A stretch of DNA of 64,000 nt from Pseudophaeomoniella oleicola. Lineage: Eukaryota; Ascomycota; Eurotiomycetes; Phaeomoniellales; Phaeomoniellaceae. Position 1 is the first letter of the stretch, and the number at the start of each line of letters is the position of its first letter. The notes beneath the pieces were generated by a model. The model was not told where the DNA came from. It saw only the letters and a list, made by a program, of their open reading frames with translations, and made no database searches. Made by a program: the position numbers and the translations under genes. The DNA lies in contig QWDQ01000082.1 in NCBI GenBank assembly GCA_003868215.1, positions 1 to 64,000 of the forward strand, given 5' to 3'. Below are positions 44,948-55,882 of the stretch, piece by piece.

Positions 44948-46698
44948 ATGCCAGGGGGAGACGACTTCCCTGTCCCTGAGACGAGGGTACTGGCCATTGC
45001 TAGCCATGTAGGAAAACACAACACCATTTGCCGATCCCAAAAAAAAGAGGTGTACATGTTATGACTGACAAATTCATCTGTTTTGCATGTAGGTTGTCTA
45101 TGGGTGAGTTTCTAGTCTTGTGGTTTTTCTCCTCTTTCTGCCCTTCAATCAGGGACCTCTTCTCCCATCCCCTACGGTTGCAAAGGGAGAAATAAAGATG
45201 GACGCTTTCTCATGTTCGGGTCTATATCCCATCTCGATTCAGATATGTGGGAAATACTATGGCGACGTTCGTTATGCAGGCTATGGGCTGCGATGTCGCG
45301 GCGTTGAATACAGTCCAATTCAGTATGTCCCGTTTCTACTTTTCTTTTCCTTCCCCTATTTCTTGCACTGTTGCTGTATTTTACACATCGAATCAAGTTC
45401 TTCTGTTATAGTGCTCCTCTCCTTTGTGTCGAAGAGGTGCGGCCAAGAAGGAAAACGAGAGCAACTCTCTCCTCCGAAGAGAACACCGACATCAACATAC
45501 AATTGGAATGGAGTGAATGTTTACTGACTGCCGTCTGCCTAACAGGTAATCACACTGCATACAAACAAGTTAAAGGCACCAGATTCACCGACGAACAGAT
45601 CCGAGATCTATACGAAGGCTTGAAGCAGTCCTATCTTACTGATTTTGACGCCCTGCTATCCGGTTACGCTCCGAGTGCAGAAGCAGTCCAGGCTGTAGGG
45701 GACATCGGCAAAGACCTGCGGCAGAAATCGGAAGGGAAGCCAGGATCCTTTTTCTGGGGTAATGAAGGCCAAAACATGCCCTCGACCTACATGAGAATAT
45801 TCATGCTAGTGCTTTTCGTACAAGGCCTTGATTTGCTGACGGTGTTGTCTTAGTTCTTGATCCGGTTATGGGCGATCAGGGGAGGTTGTACGTCAGCGAA
45901 ACATGTGTTCCGGTCTATAAACAGATAATATCTCACGCCGATCTCATACTACCGAACCAATTCGAAGCCGAGTGAGTAGCAACTTGACAACGCTCGTGGC
46001 TCTCCTTGTCTAGGTCAAGGTTATACTGACTGTCGGTCTACACTAATAGAACCCTCTCCGGAATCAAGATCGACTCCCTATCCACCCTCACCGAAGCCAT
46101 CACCCACCTCCACACCGTCCACAAAATCCCCCATATAGTGATAACCTCAATCCGCCTCCCTTCTACCACTTCAACCTCCCACCCGACCCTCACCGTAATC
46201 GGCTCCTCCGCCACCACATCCACCCCATCCCCTCAGCCCCGCCTCTTCAAACTTGTCATCCCCGCCCTCGACTGCTTCTTCTCCGGCACCGGCGACCTCT
46301 TCGCCGCGCTCATGCTCGTGCGCCTCCGCGAAGCCTCCTCGCACGCCGACCTCCTGACCACCCCATCCTGGATGCCGCCCGACTCGATCCCCGGCCCGGA
46401 CTTACCGCTCGCGCGCGCCGCCGAAAAGGTGCTCGCGTCGATGCAGAGCGTGCTCGAGAAGACGATGGTGGCCCGACGCGACGACTTGACGAGGCAAGGG
46501 TACGGCGTCGAACGGCCCTGGGCTACTACTACTTCTAGTTCAACGTCAACAACTCCGGCGGTAGTAGACATCACCCAAGGCGACGGCAAACGCTGGTACC
46601 TCGCCCAAACCAAAGCCTCCGAAGTGCGTCTGATCCGAAACATCGGCGATCTCTGGAATCCGGATCTACGGTATAAAGCCGAGGCGTTGGACCTGTGA
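44948..46698 (+). CDS. BUD16: Pyridoxal kinase
   Basis: Six exons (44948-45007, 45093-45103, 45243-45322, 45546-45758, 45854-45971, 46050-46698) encode 376 residues. The spliced N-terminus reads VLAIASHVVYGYVGNTMATF, then NTVQFSNHTAYKQVKGTR, the pyridoxal-binding part. VLDPVMGDQGRLYV and LILPNQFEAETLSG are ribokinase-fold landmarks. The catalytic GTGDLFAA motif with the general-base Asp follows at the phosphate-binding loop. It phosphorylates pyridoxal, pyridoxine or pyridoxamine with ATP in the cytosol, making PLP. Exon 2 is an 11-nt microexon supplying VVYG residues. Introns of 139 and 223 bp are long for this window. A C-terminal Thr/Ser insert precedes WYLAQTKASEVRLI. Confidence 0.94.
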
Positions 46699-46738
46699 TT
46701 TCATCGGACCTCTCTTTTCGGTTCTTTTTTTCTTCTCT

Positions 46739-46776
46739 ATATATATATATGAACGACAGAGAGAGAGAGAGAGAGA
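46739..46776. repeat. (TA)n and (GA)n tracts
   Basis: Six TA units, a short break, then about nine GA units. Confidence 0.85.
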
Positions 46777-46923
46777 ATGGGGAAATGAAAATAAAAAAAG
46801 AGGGCATAAGAAGAATCAAGATTAGACTGTTTAGATTTTACGATCGTGAGTACACGCGAATATAATTATTACCTTATACCTGTGTCCTATTCCATCGTAA
46901 AGCCTTCTAAAAGCATGACCTGC

Positions 46924-46949
46924 CTCTCTCTCCCTCTCTCTCTCTCTCT
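46924..46949. repeat. (CT)n tract with one CC interruption
   Basis: About twelve CT units, in the same convergent spacer as the GA tract 150 bp away. Confidence 0.8.
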
Positions 46950-47297
46950 GTATACCACCAACATCACCAGCAACATAAGTAAAAAAAAGAAAACAGGGCC
47001 TGTCATCACAGGTAAAAAATTAAACGTCCTTTTCTTTGCAAAGCAATATAGGCTAAAAAAGTTAAAAAACTTCAGGTAGATAAAGGTAGGTAAGGTAGAT
47101 AGATAAGCTCTTTTCGTTTCATTCTTTTCCCCCCCCCTTTCATTCCCTCACGCCATCCCTCCCAGCCAGCCTTGCCAGCCTTGCCAGCCTGTCCCCCGTT
47201 TCTCCTGTCTTGTATAGCGCCATGTACTGTGTGAAAGGATATCAACATTTCGAAGAAAAAAAAAAGACCAAGAACAAGAACAAGAAGAACAAGTAAT

Positions 47298-48851
47298 TCA
47301 ATCAAGTTGTTTCCCGCATTTCAAGCAATACACATCCTCCTTCCACGTTTTATTACCGCCCGGCTGTCCCGGTCTTAGATCGGTGATGACGATTTTGATG
47401 GTCGAGGTGATACGGTCACCTTCTTTTGGTGCTGCTGCCGCTGCTGCTGTTGTCGACGAGGCATCTCCCGTCTCGATTCTCGCGCTGAATTGCTCTTTGG
47501 CTAACGTTAAATCGTCGGTCTTCGCTTTCGCGGATGGTCCTCCCGGCGTATCCGTGGCAGCGGCTGTGCCCTTTTTAGGTCGGCCTCGGGATTTCCTTAG
47601 TGAGGCTTTCGAGGGCGTCTTGCCGTTCGTCTTTGGCGTTGGCGTTGATGTGGCATCAGGGCTGAGAACAAGAGCCGTATCTGCAACCATGGCAATTTCT
47701 GGTTCTGGTTCCGATTTGGGTTCAGGAGCAGGGCTCATCGTCGCTCGAAGAGCTTCCAGTGGATGTTTGAACATGTCACCGAGATGTGATGAACTGAAGA
47801 TACTGTGCTTCGGCGTGCCCGGTACAACCTCTTTAATTTCAGGGGTAGCTTCCTCCGTCTTGACCTCTTGTTTGCCTTCCACTACTAATTGCTTGTAGGT
47901 CTTGAGCAATATGTCATTAGTCAGGCATTGCTCATGCAGCCAAATACCACATTCGGGGTTGTTGCATTTTAACAGGGTTGTATCCGGATTATAATAGCTG
48001 TGACATATACAATGTCTTCGTAGTTCCTGGGGTGGGATCAGAAAGACAGCGATTGGACATGGGTCTCTAATACTTACTGATAAAGGATTCTTTTCGGCGA
48101 CATTGTAAAACTGCCTAAAGAATAGACTCGGAAGCTCTTCGTCCTCGTCTTTTTCCTGCCACCATCTCACATCTGCGCCACCAGAGACGGTTGTGGCGTC
48201 GATGATATCCATGTGATTGCTCATGATAACCTCATTTTGCCCGTGGTAAGACTGCCGGCCGTCGGGTAGTTCATCAGGCCAGTAAAGCCAGAAAACACGT
48301 AGGTAGACATGCTGTTGATCTGAAGCACGGACTTCCAAGACCTTCGCTACCCAGAAATCAGGTTCCATCTTATCTGGAGATGCGACAAACTTATAATCGC
48401 TGGTGTCCTTGGGTGAATTCGCGTGACTGATATATACATGTGATCCTAGAGAGAACTTGTTGTCGGCGACTGCGAACGTTTAGTCGTCTTGGATTGATAC
48501 CGAAAACACGAACTACGCGACTGACTTACCGATAAAATTGCGGTACGGTTTCAGAGTCCCCCATTTTGAGCCGGGTTTGACTGTGTAGGTAGTTCGCAAC
48601 CGCTCGCTGAAACCGCCGTCCTCTTCCTCTGGTCCGAAAACATCCGCTTTCCCAGTCTTGGGCTTTCTGGTAGTGTGCATCGCAGGGGATGTCAATTTGA
48701 AAGGGATATCCGGTGACGCTTCGAGACCAAGCAACGGAGGGGTCTCCTGATGGTCCTCGGTGCAGGGCGAAGGGTGGCCATTGGCGAGTTTTGTCTGTTC
48801 TCGCTCGGTCTCGAGCTCAGCAGCTTTTCTCTTCTTGGACATCGGCGCCAT
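47298..48851 (-). CDS. BAH-PHD chromatin reader (EPR-1-like)
   Basis: Three exons (48851-48530, 48469-48078, 48026-47298) encode 480 residues. After a basic N-terminus (MSKKRKAAELE) a BAH domain spans about residues 105-238: FSLGSHVYISHANSPKD, FWVAKVLEVRA, LRVFWLYWPDELP, MDIIDATTV. A PHD finger follows directly (about 240-280; CICHSYYNPDTTLLKC, CGIWLHEQCL). The tail is Pro/Thr/Lys-rich with AT-hook-like KSRGRPKKG and ends YCLKCGKQLD. The BAH-PHD order matches fungal readers such as Neurospora EPR-1, which binds H3K27me3 and mediates Polycomb-type silencing; assignment here is by architecture only. The 51-bp intron between BAH and PHD lacks stops and is a multiple of three. Confidence 0.88.
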
Positions 48852-49625
48852 CCTGACAGAATGAAGTATGCAAGAAGACGGACAGTCGTCAACTAAGACG
48901 GGACTGTCGATTGCGCCCAAAGAAACTTTGTGCGACCAAGGGTGATGACGCAGTGTCGCGACAATGATACGGTTGCGCACTTCAAACAAGGTCGCGGTCG
49001 AAGTCTATCAGATGGATGTTGTCCTACAATGGCCTTTCCCGTTTACGTCCGACAAGAAAAGATGATTCCTCCAACGTTACAACAACAGATAGTAACAAAT
49101 TCTCGCTCGAGATAGCCAAAAGTTGAGGGCGCGTTTGTTGTGGCAGAAATGCGGAGATGGTGATCACCAAGCTTAGGTAATGTAGATTGGATGATAGGAT
49201 AGGTAAGGCTTGATTCAGGCGAGAGAATAGACAGGCATTAACTTGTCGTTTGATCAACGCGAAGATTCACCACGTCTGTGATCATCGTCTTGTCACCTTA
49301 TATATATGCTATAAGATAACAATATCTATATATCTATATCAACGATGCTGAGAGAAGGAAAGTGAGGTGGCCCACGCTGATACATGGTTAGTGTTGCCAT
49401 TTTCCGTACCAGCCACTCGAATTAATAAAGCTCTCACCCTTTTGTGGCGCTCATTGAAGAGGTACAAGGGGTTGCTAGAGCAAATCGTGAATGGCATACT
49501 GTGATGGTTTTCATTATTATGCTCCGTTTGGTAATTCTAACTCTGACTAAAGGGGGTATAATTCAATGCAGTCCTCGGTCCTTGAAAGCGACAAGGGTCG
49601 GAACCCTATACATACAAATCGGCTA
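48852..49625. other. Intergenic
   Basis: Promoter of the BAH-PHD gene and 3' flank of the DUF3602 gene. AT-rich TATATA stretches lie at 49297-49340; no gene seen. Confidence 0.5.
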
Positions 49626-50215
49626 TCATGTCGACGTTCGCTTCTTGCGCAAGATCTTGTTCTTCAACTTGTCCGCAAGTCCTTCGTGGGCTACGTTATG
49701 CTCCTTCTTGGTATGCCCATCATGATGCTCATTGCCCGCTCCTCCACGGCCGACGTGGAAGTCCTCGGGGCCTTCTTTAACATTCAACTCGGGGATGACA
49801 TCGTGATCATGGGGCTGGCCTTCTGTTGGCTTCATACGCGGTGAACCAATATTGCCCGCACCCCCTCTCTGTTATGCCGTCAGTCTCTGCACTATATCCT
49901 TGATTTTCAGTCAGATCTTACCCCAGCGGAATATGCCCCGTCGCCTTGATCACCCGTTGGACCCTCTCGAACGATGCCCGCATCAGCGTATCTATATGAT
50001 GGTCAGTATCGGTCGCGCATGATGTTGGATCTGATTCCGATTCCGATTCCAATGAATCTGCTGGCACGTCGTGAGGTTGACTTACGGCGTAGGATCGGGG
50101 CCAATGTTCCCTGTACCTATTCGAGATCGTCAGCTCTAATACCCCCAGCAGATCGAGACCCCGCGCAGATTATATTCGACTCACCTCCTCGTCCGTGAGA
50201 AACGTTTTCAGTCAT
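49626..50215 (-). CDS. DUF3602 (PAR32-like) protein with repeated GRGGxGN motifs
   Basis: Four exons (50215-50185, 50116-50086, 49991-49922, 49868-49626) encode 124 residues. Three copies of the family hallmark occur: GRGGTGNIG at residue 8, GRGGAGNIG near 44, and GRGGAGNEH near 84, followed by HEGLADKLKNKIL and a basic end. DUF3602 proteins are small, disordered and common in filamentous fungi; yeast Par32 inhibits Mep ammonium transporters, but that function cannot be assumed here. Exons 1 and 2 are both 31 nt. Introns 1 and 3 cut inside the repeat motif, so the repeats only appear after splicing. Confidence 0.88.
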
Positions 50216-51015
50216 GCTGTATCAAATTGAAGAATTTGTGATCTGGGTCAAATTGTCAATCCACTGTGATGATTGCTTGAAGGAAACCGGTACACAAAGG
50301 AAGGTGGCTCGCTAAGATGTAAAATTTGTTAGGGCGGGCGCACATGCGATTAGGTGCTCGTTCATCCCACCCGGAGAAACGATCTTCTCCAGTTTTGCCC
50401 CAACGTCATACTACTACGATAAGTTATTACGGTAAGTTACGTAGTACAGATCCAAATGCAGATTTCGGATCTTGAACGAGATTGAAAAGTACCTAAGGTT
50501 GTACCGGGAAAGATATCCTGTACCTTGAATGTGTAATGTACTTATACTGACTTAGTAGGATCTACTAATAGGTACCTACACAGTACACAGTAGTAAGTGA
50601 CTGGTCTTTCAAGGCGATCGTAATTGTGCGCAGTATCCTACGTCCGTGGAGATACATACTACGTACAAATAAACAATATCATTGCTTTTTGTTAATTCGT
50701 TCCTGTATGCAGTCTAGTTCAATTCAGTAAAACCCTCGGTTTGATATATTTGCCCTGTATACTTCGTACTTTGTAGCTCAGAAGCAGTTGCAAGTGGCTG
50801 CAGCCAACAAGCGACATTATCCACTGTATTTGTGGTCTTACACTCAAGGTAAAGGATGCATAGAGACCGTCGTTGTTCGCCGAATTGTCAACAAATTCGG
50901 TCTTCCTGTCCTTACCTGCGTTGGCATCTTTCTACGATCAGAGTCTCCGCGGTGCCGAACGACTGCGTCGCATCTCTCGACTTCAGATAGTAAAGAATCG
51001 ATCAGGCCGTCGCAA
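50216..51015. other. Intergenic, upstream of the ankyrin gene
   Basis: Promoters of two divergent genes. It contains palindromic TACGTA-type words (50437-50447, 50657-50665). The frame of the ankyrin gene is open leftwards to about 50788 but has no earlier ATG, so an upstream exon is possible. Confidence 0.45.
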
Positions 51016-52198
51016 ATGAAGTCAACTGGTGCAACCGTTCCGGTCGGGTCCATGAACTCTGGAGATCGTGAGAGCTCCGGTCTAAACTCCCGCCCTTTCG
51101 ATGGTGGTGCTGATTACCATGTGTGATAGCTGGAGCAAGGTCCCGGAACCGTCTGGCCCCATCGCCTGCGGATGCAAGATGGGATCCTTCGAGCCTTCCA
51201 ACTGAGGAAGCAGACGAGGAGCCACGCTGGTCTGAGCTCCAGCTTGCGTCCCGAAACGGAGATGTTCAACGTGTAAATGAACTACTATCCCGGTGCAAAG
51301 ACAATTCTCTGAAGCTCGAGATTGTGAATCAACCGGCTGTTGGATACTACGGACAGACCGCACTTCAGGCGGCTTGTATGAGAGGGCATGAGACTGTCGC
51401 TCAATCCCTCTTAGAAGCAGGAGCCAATGTGAATGCCCCTGGTGGTAATAACATGTATCGAAATGCTTTCGAACTGGCCTGCGGCACAGGTGAGTATTAC
51501 AGCCAGACACTAGCTTCATTTTGCATGACAAACGTGGCGCTGCAGGAAATATCCGTCTGATCCGCCTTCTACTCGATGCTGGCGCAATTGTCGACCCCAA
51601 AACCGTCACAAGATATCAAGGCCGTACACCAATCCAAGCTGCAGCTGAAGGGGGCCACGAGGCGATCGTATTGCTTCTTCTGGAAAATGGCGCCGACATC
51701 AATGCACCAGCATCGCCTAGCTCCGGAGTCACAGCTCTACAGACGGCATGCTACCAGGGACACGTCAGCATGGTCAAGCTCCTCATCGCGAAAGGGGCGG
51801 ATGTAAACAATCCGCCGGGCAAGTCCAATGGCTACACTGCTCTTCAAGGGGCTTGTCTAGCTGAAGAGGTTGACTTGGTTAGAATCCTCCTTGACAAGGG
51901 CGCCGACGTGAATGCATCGGGCAGTCTCTATCATGGGGGAACAGCCCTTAATGCAGCTGCCTCCAGAGGTCACAAAGAGATTGTCAAAATCTTGTTGTCT
52001 GTTGGTGCCGATCCCAATGATGCGGCCGGTCGTCGAGGACAAACACCTATGCAGAGTGCATACTTGATTGGGAAGATGGATATTGTGGATCTATTGAGAG
52101 AAGCGGGAGCCACTGGTCTGCTGGTGGGCGGAAAGATTTTGTTTGGCAACGGCAGGATTAGAAGTTGGACAGAAGGCGTGAGTGAAATCATCGCGTAG
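51016..52198 (+). CDS. Ankyrin-repeat protein
   Basis: Three exons (51016-51067, 51130-51489, 51546-52198) give 354 residues. About seven ankyrin repeats fill residues 60-340, with canonical units such as YYGQTALQAACMRGHETVAQ, GRTPIQAAAEGGHEAIVLLL, GVTALQTACYQGHVSMVKLL and GGTALNAAASRGHKEIVKIL, each followed by a GADVNA-type loop. Repeats are solenoids for protein binding. The N-terminal 50 residues are disordered and the true start is uncertain: the repeat frame itself has no ATG before the repeats, and a 62-bp intron (GTGAGA to GATAG) joins it to an upstream frame with ATG 51016. No NACHT, kinase or membrane part is visible, so it may be a stand-alone protein or the C-terminal part of a longer gene. 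Confidence 0.72.
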
Positions 52199-52806
52199 AC
52201 AAGTGTAGTTCTTGAAATCGTCCACCAGTGTTCAATAGCTATGGTACCAATATCTTGCAACCCAAAAACAGTATAACATTATGCCTTTCCTGTCCTGTGA
52301 TGTGACTCCCCCAGAGTCCCATGTCCATCAAATGACGTCTAGTAACAGGCAAAAAAAGAGCTATTAGCGTTAGGGAATGAAGGAGCCGCATAGAAAAAAG
52401 GTCGTATGTAGGTTGAACCCTCGAGCTCGTCTCCTCCAATTGTTCCGCTGTCAGTCCTTTTAGGGAAGCTTGTGTAGCAACAGGCATGAATATGGGGAGC
52501 TGTCATCCAGGGACTCAGTTCTAGGCTGATAAACTTTACTGTGGATTCTCGTCGATCCTACCTCGCTACTTACAGTACGACCAGTCAGACCACTTCGCGC
52601 GCGCCTTACGCTGATCGACTTTTGAGAAAGAAAACCGAACAATTAAGTCTTGAATTTTGCAGGCTTCCCTCAAGTGCTTGTTGTCCTGCTCAAGCTCATT
52701 GATTTTCTTGAAGATTATCTTTGCCGGGCTGTTTCGCGATCGCAACGCGGACATCTACTAATTCTAGACGGGCACGCCATTGCTCTCCTCCCCAGTGTAG
52801 CACGCT
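52199..52806. other. Intergenic
   Basis: It lies between the ankyrin and CBS genes. A minus-strand frame at 52566-52754 has a short coiled-coil-like heptad pattern (KKINELEQDNKHLREACKI) but no start context or neighbours; not called. Confidence 0.45.
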
Positions 52807-53318
52807 ATGGCAGACACTTCTTCACTTGCACACAAATACCGGGGAGTAAGCTGCCGAATCGTCGCTCTCTTTTGTCTGCGGACTGACTTTGAGAGGCGAC
52901 TATAGAAGATCTAGATCCCCCGGCAGCATTCTCAACATCCCCCCATGCCACGATATCATCTGCGCTGATGGCAGCCTTTGAAAGAGACTACACCCACCTC
53001 ACCGTGGTCGCCGAGGACAACAGAGCGTTACTCGGCTATCTCAGCATACCCAAGCTCAGAGAGCTGCTCAAAGATGGTGTCGTTACAGAGAATGATCCCA
53101 TAGAAAAGGCGATGCAACGATTCAGGCGAAAGGGACGCAAGTATAAGGTCATCACAATGGATACACCTCTAGAAGATCTTGACCTCTTCTTTCAAGCTGG
53201 CGTTGATGGCAAGAGTCCACAAGAATTTGCTGTCGTAACCGACTCTAGCAGAAAGTTCGTTCTGGGTGTTGCTACCAAAGGCGATCTGGAAGAGTTTGTC
53301 AAAAGAAGACCGTCATAA
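52807..53318 (+). CDS. Single-protein CBS-domain pair
   Basis: Two exons (52807-52845 and 52896-53318, 50-bp intron) encode 153 residues. The splice yields HKYRGATIEDLDPPAAF. Two CBS motifs form one Bateman module: residues about 15-75 (ISSALMAAFERDYTHLTVVA, LLGYLSIPKLRELL) and about 85-150 (FRRKGRKYKVITMDTPLEDL, KFVLGVATKGDLEEFVKRRP). CBS pairs bind adenine nucleotides and often sense energy state. The protein has no catalytic domain, so despite common labels it is not cystathionine beta-synthase. The acceptor chosen is TTTGAGAG; the nearer TATAG acceptor would break the frame. Confidence 0.88.
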
Positions 53319-55852
53319 AGCTCACCAAAAGCGCTCGTCCAAACACTGCGCCATAGCGTTATGTCGAATGATGTTGACGCACCACAATGACCTGTGATGC
53401 TACATCTGTGGCTCAGTAGGCATACTGCTAGACTGATAGCCCCTTCGTGGTTCGTAGGGGCCTGGCGACACTTACTCGCTGCAGCATCAGATCTGGTAAG
53501 CGGGCAATCCTTTGCTAGAGGATAGACCCAAAAAGTGGTTTTCGTTACGTTGGTCTCTCTTTGAAACCTCAAGATATAGCCATGATGAAGGGCGGCTGGT
53601 GCTCATATGGAGCATAGAGTTTCTTGAAAAAGAGAACACCTAATCCTATATACAACTGGAATCTGTCGCATACTAAATGTGGCACTAATACATCACTTTT
53701 GATACTGCATTTTGTTGCCGCTGGTATAGCATTATCATACTTCTTCAATCTCGCTACTCTCCGCAACCTTTACAATGTTATACGCTTCCAAGGTTGCCTT
53801 AACGGGCTTCACCACCAATATGCTTGCAGAACATAAGCTTCGTGGAAGAAAAGTTGCCTGCCCTTGAGTCACGCGATGAAATTCTTATCAAAAGTCTCGA
53901 GGTTGTCGGTCTTTCCCCGTACCTCGCGCAAGTATGCAGATAGTGGCATGTGTCACGAGAAGAAGACTCGGCCAGAGAACGCGATCACTCCACAACAAGA
54001 GGCGAGCCAGTCCTCTTGTAGACAATCGCTTGTGGTGTCGGAACCATGGGTGTGGATAAGTTCATGATGAAGACGGTTAATTTATTCTCATATCCGAGTC
54101 ATCCCTATATGTATGAGCATGCCATTATATGCCAGTAAGGATAAGGATCAATCGGAAATCCCATAGGCAGCTGCTAGAGAGCCGACCACCAAGTTATGTA
54201 CCTATCGGTAGGCTGGTAGACACAAGGAACATGATGCGGGAAATAAGCCCGCATGTGCTTTCATGCCAGCGTGCAGCAGAAAGCCTCGCGGCCATCTGGA
54301 AAAGACCGGCTGCCAGCTGGCAGCTGGCAGCCGCTTCCTATGGAAGTTCTCGACGGTGGCTGTTTTCCGCAAGCGATATCACTGGTTGGCATGCTCATCA
54401 TCTAACTAGATGCAAAGTTTCATACATTGCTATGGCATGGACAGAGGAATGTCTACCTCCCAGTCTCAGGTAGGAGTAAGTTGAGGCCTACTACGGTCAC
54501 ACCCAGAGATTCTCCGTGGGGAAGGACTTAGTACCGTAGCGAGATGCGGAGCCCCATATCTCAGCTTCCTACTTTCTACTAACTTCTACTATTCTTCAAC
54601 CAGTTTAAACCGTTGTTTCTGGACCCTCTTAAGGATCTGCGGTCAATCACAGTTTGAGGCTCATACATGAAAGTCATAACCCCGGATCTTCCCAACGAGA
54701 CAGCGAGCCAGGTGGCCTTTTTCTCTTTTGACTTTGCCTCTAACCCTCCTTACGACCAGCCCCATGAGCCTTCGGAATCTTCGTCTTTCCACGAGCCGCA
54801 GGGAATGGTTGGTCGGTAGGAAGGTGGCCAAAAAGGCAAACGAAGCGATCCTCGATCGCACAATCGCACCCCCGTTAGTATCGCGCTGGATATACCACTC
54901 TCTTCCCCCTCCCTTCCCTTCGTTCTTTGGCGAATTCCCCTTTCAGTCGTAGTCACATATTGACTGTACTGTGATTTTGTCCAACGTTGAGGGGGAATTC
55001 GGGAGCGGTGACCATGCCCTGCCATCTATTCTCATGCTAGAGACACCCTCGATACATAGCCTGCCGAAGGCAAATAACCCGGATTCCTTTCGTCAAAATC
55101 GCTCACGCCATAGGGTTCCCGAAAACTGTGATGTTGAACTGTGGACGGCCTATCCAGCGCCAGTGATGATGATAGCGTAAGCTCGTGTCAGCACGCCTTC
55201 TACATAAGACGCATCACGAGGCATATGTGATCTATGACAGTGGCGGTCGACCGGACTCCCGATTTGGATAATGTAGTTTCTATATCACGCTCATCACCAA
55301 CAGTTTCCTGTGTAACGATCTTACATGTCGAAGTGTGTGGAGAGTGTCCCGAAAGCCATACCACAGAGTCGCAAAAGGTGGGTGTTTGATTACTCGACAT
55401 ATCTCAACCCCGCCCATCGAAGGCTCTCGCTACTGTAACTTGATTCAGGGTTGTCAGGCCTGCGAGTCCCAATCGGCAAAGTTTGAAGACCCGATAGCGT
55501 CAATTCTTTGTTCTGGTTAATTAGTTCAGTAGTGGTATAGCCTGAAGGTATATGCACACGCTCCCTCGAGCCCTTTGGCTTGGTAGGATGCACCGAATCG
55601 GTGCTGCAATCCGAGCACATTCTCCGCCCTTGTTTGGCAGCAAAAGAGTGCTTGTCACGTATGCCAACACCGCTCGATGAAATAGGCAGTGATGAGGTTG
55701 ATGGTGGTGCGGTGTGGAAGGGGAGGCTCAAGTAATATTCAGGCTTCCCGTCAGCCTTCTGACCCGTGGCCTGAATCTTGATTGGGCCTAGACAGCATGA
55801 AGGGGGATCGGCGACTTAATCGCTGCTTGTCTCGTTTCCTTTTGCATACTCT

Positions 55853-55882
55853 AGCTTCTCTAACTTCTCTAACTTCTCTAAC
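55853..55882. repeat. Tandem (CTAACTTCT)n minisatellite
   Basis: Three to four near-perfect copies of a 9-base unit (TCTCTAACT) in tandem. Confidence 0.75.

Larger units (their letters stand above)
46699..47297. other. Convergent 3' spacer with dinucleotide tracts
   Basis: It lies between the ends of pyridoxal kinase (+) and the BAH-PHD gene (-), with TA, GA and CT tracts at 46739-46750, 46758-46776 and 46924-46949, and A/T-rich stretches. Confidence 0.6.

Noticed and set aside
46233-46643. Long frame antisense to pyridoxal kinase
   Set aside because: Shadow frame from the strong codon bias of the real exon; the same holds for antisense frames inside the aminotransferase, J-protein, permease and NTF2-RRM genes.
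52566-52754. Coiled-coil-like minus-strand frame beside the CBS gene
   Set aside because: Short, no domain, and it overlaps the likely CBS promoter.
54667-54816. A 49-codon ATG frame with coding-like composition (ITPDLPNETASQVAFF)
   Set aside because: Isolated, short, no splice partners; cannot be told from chance.
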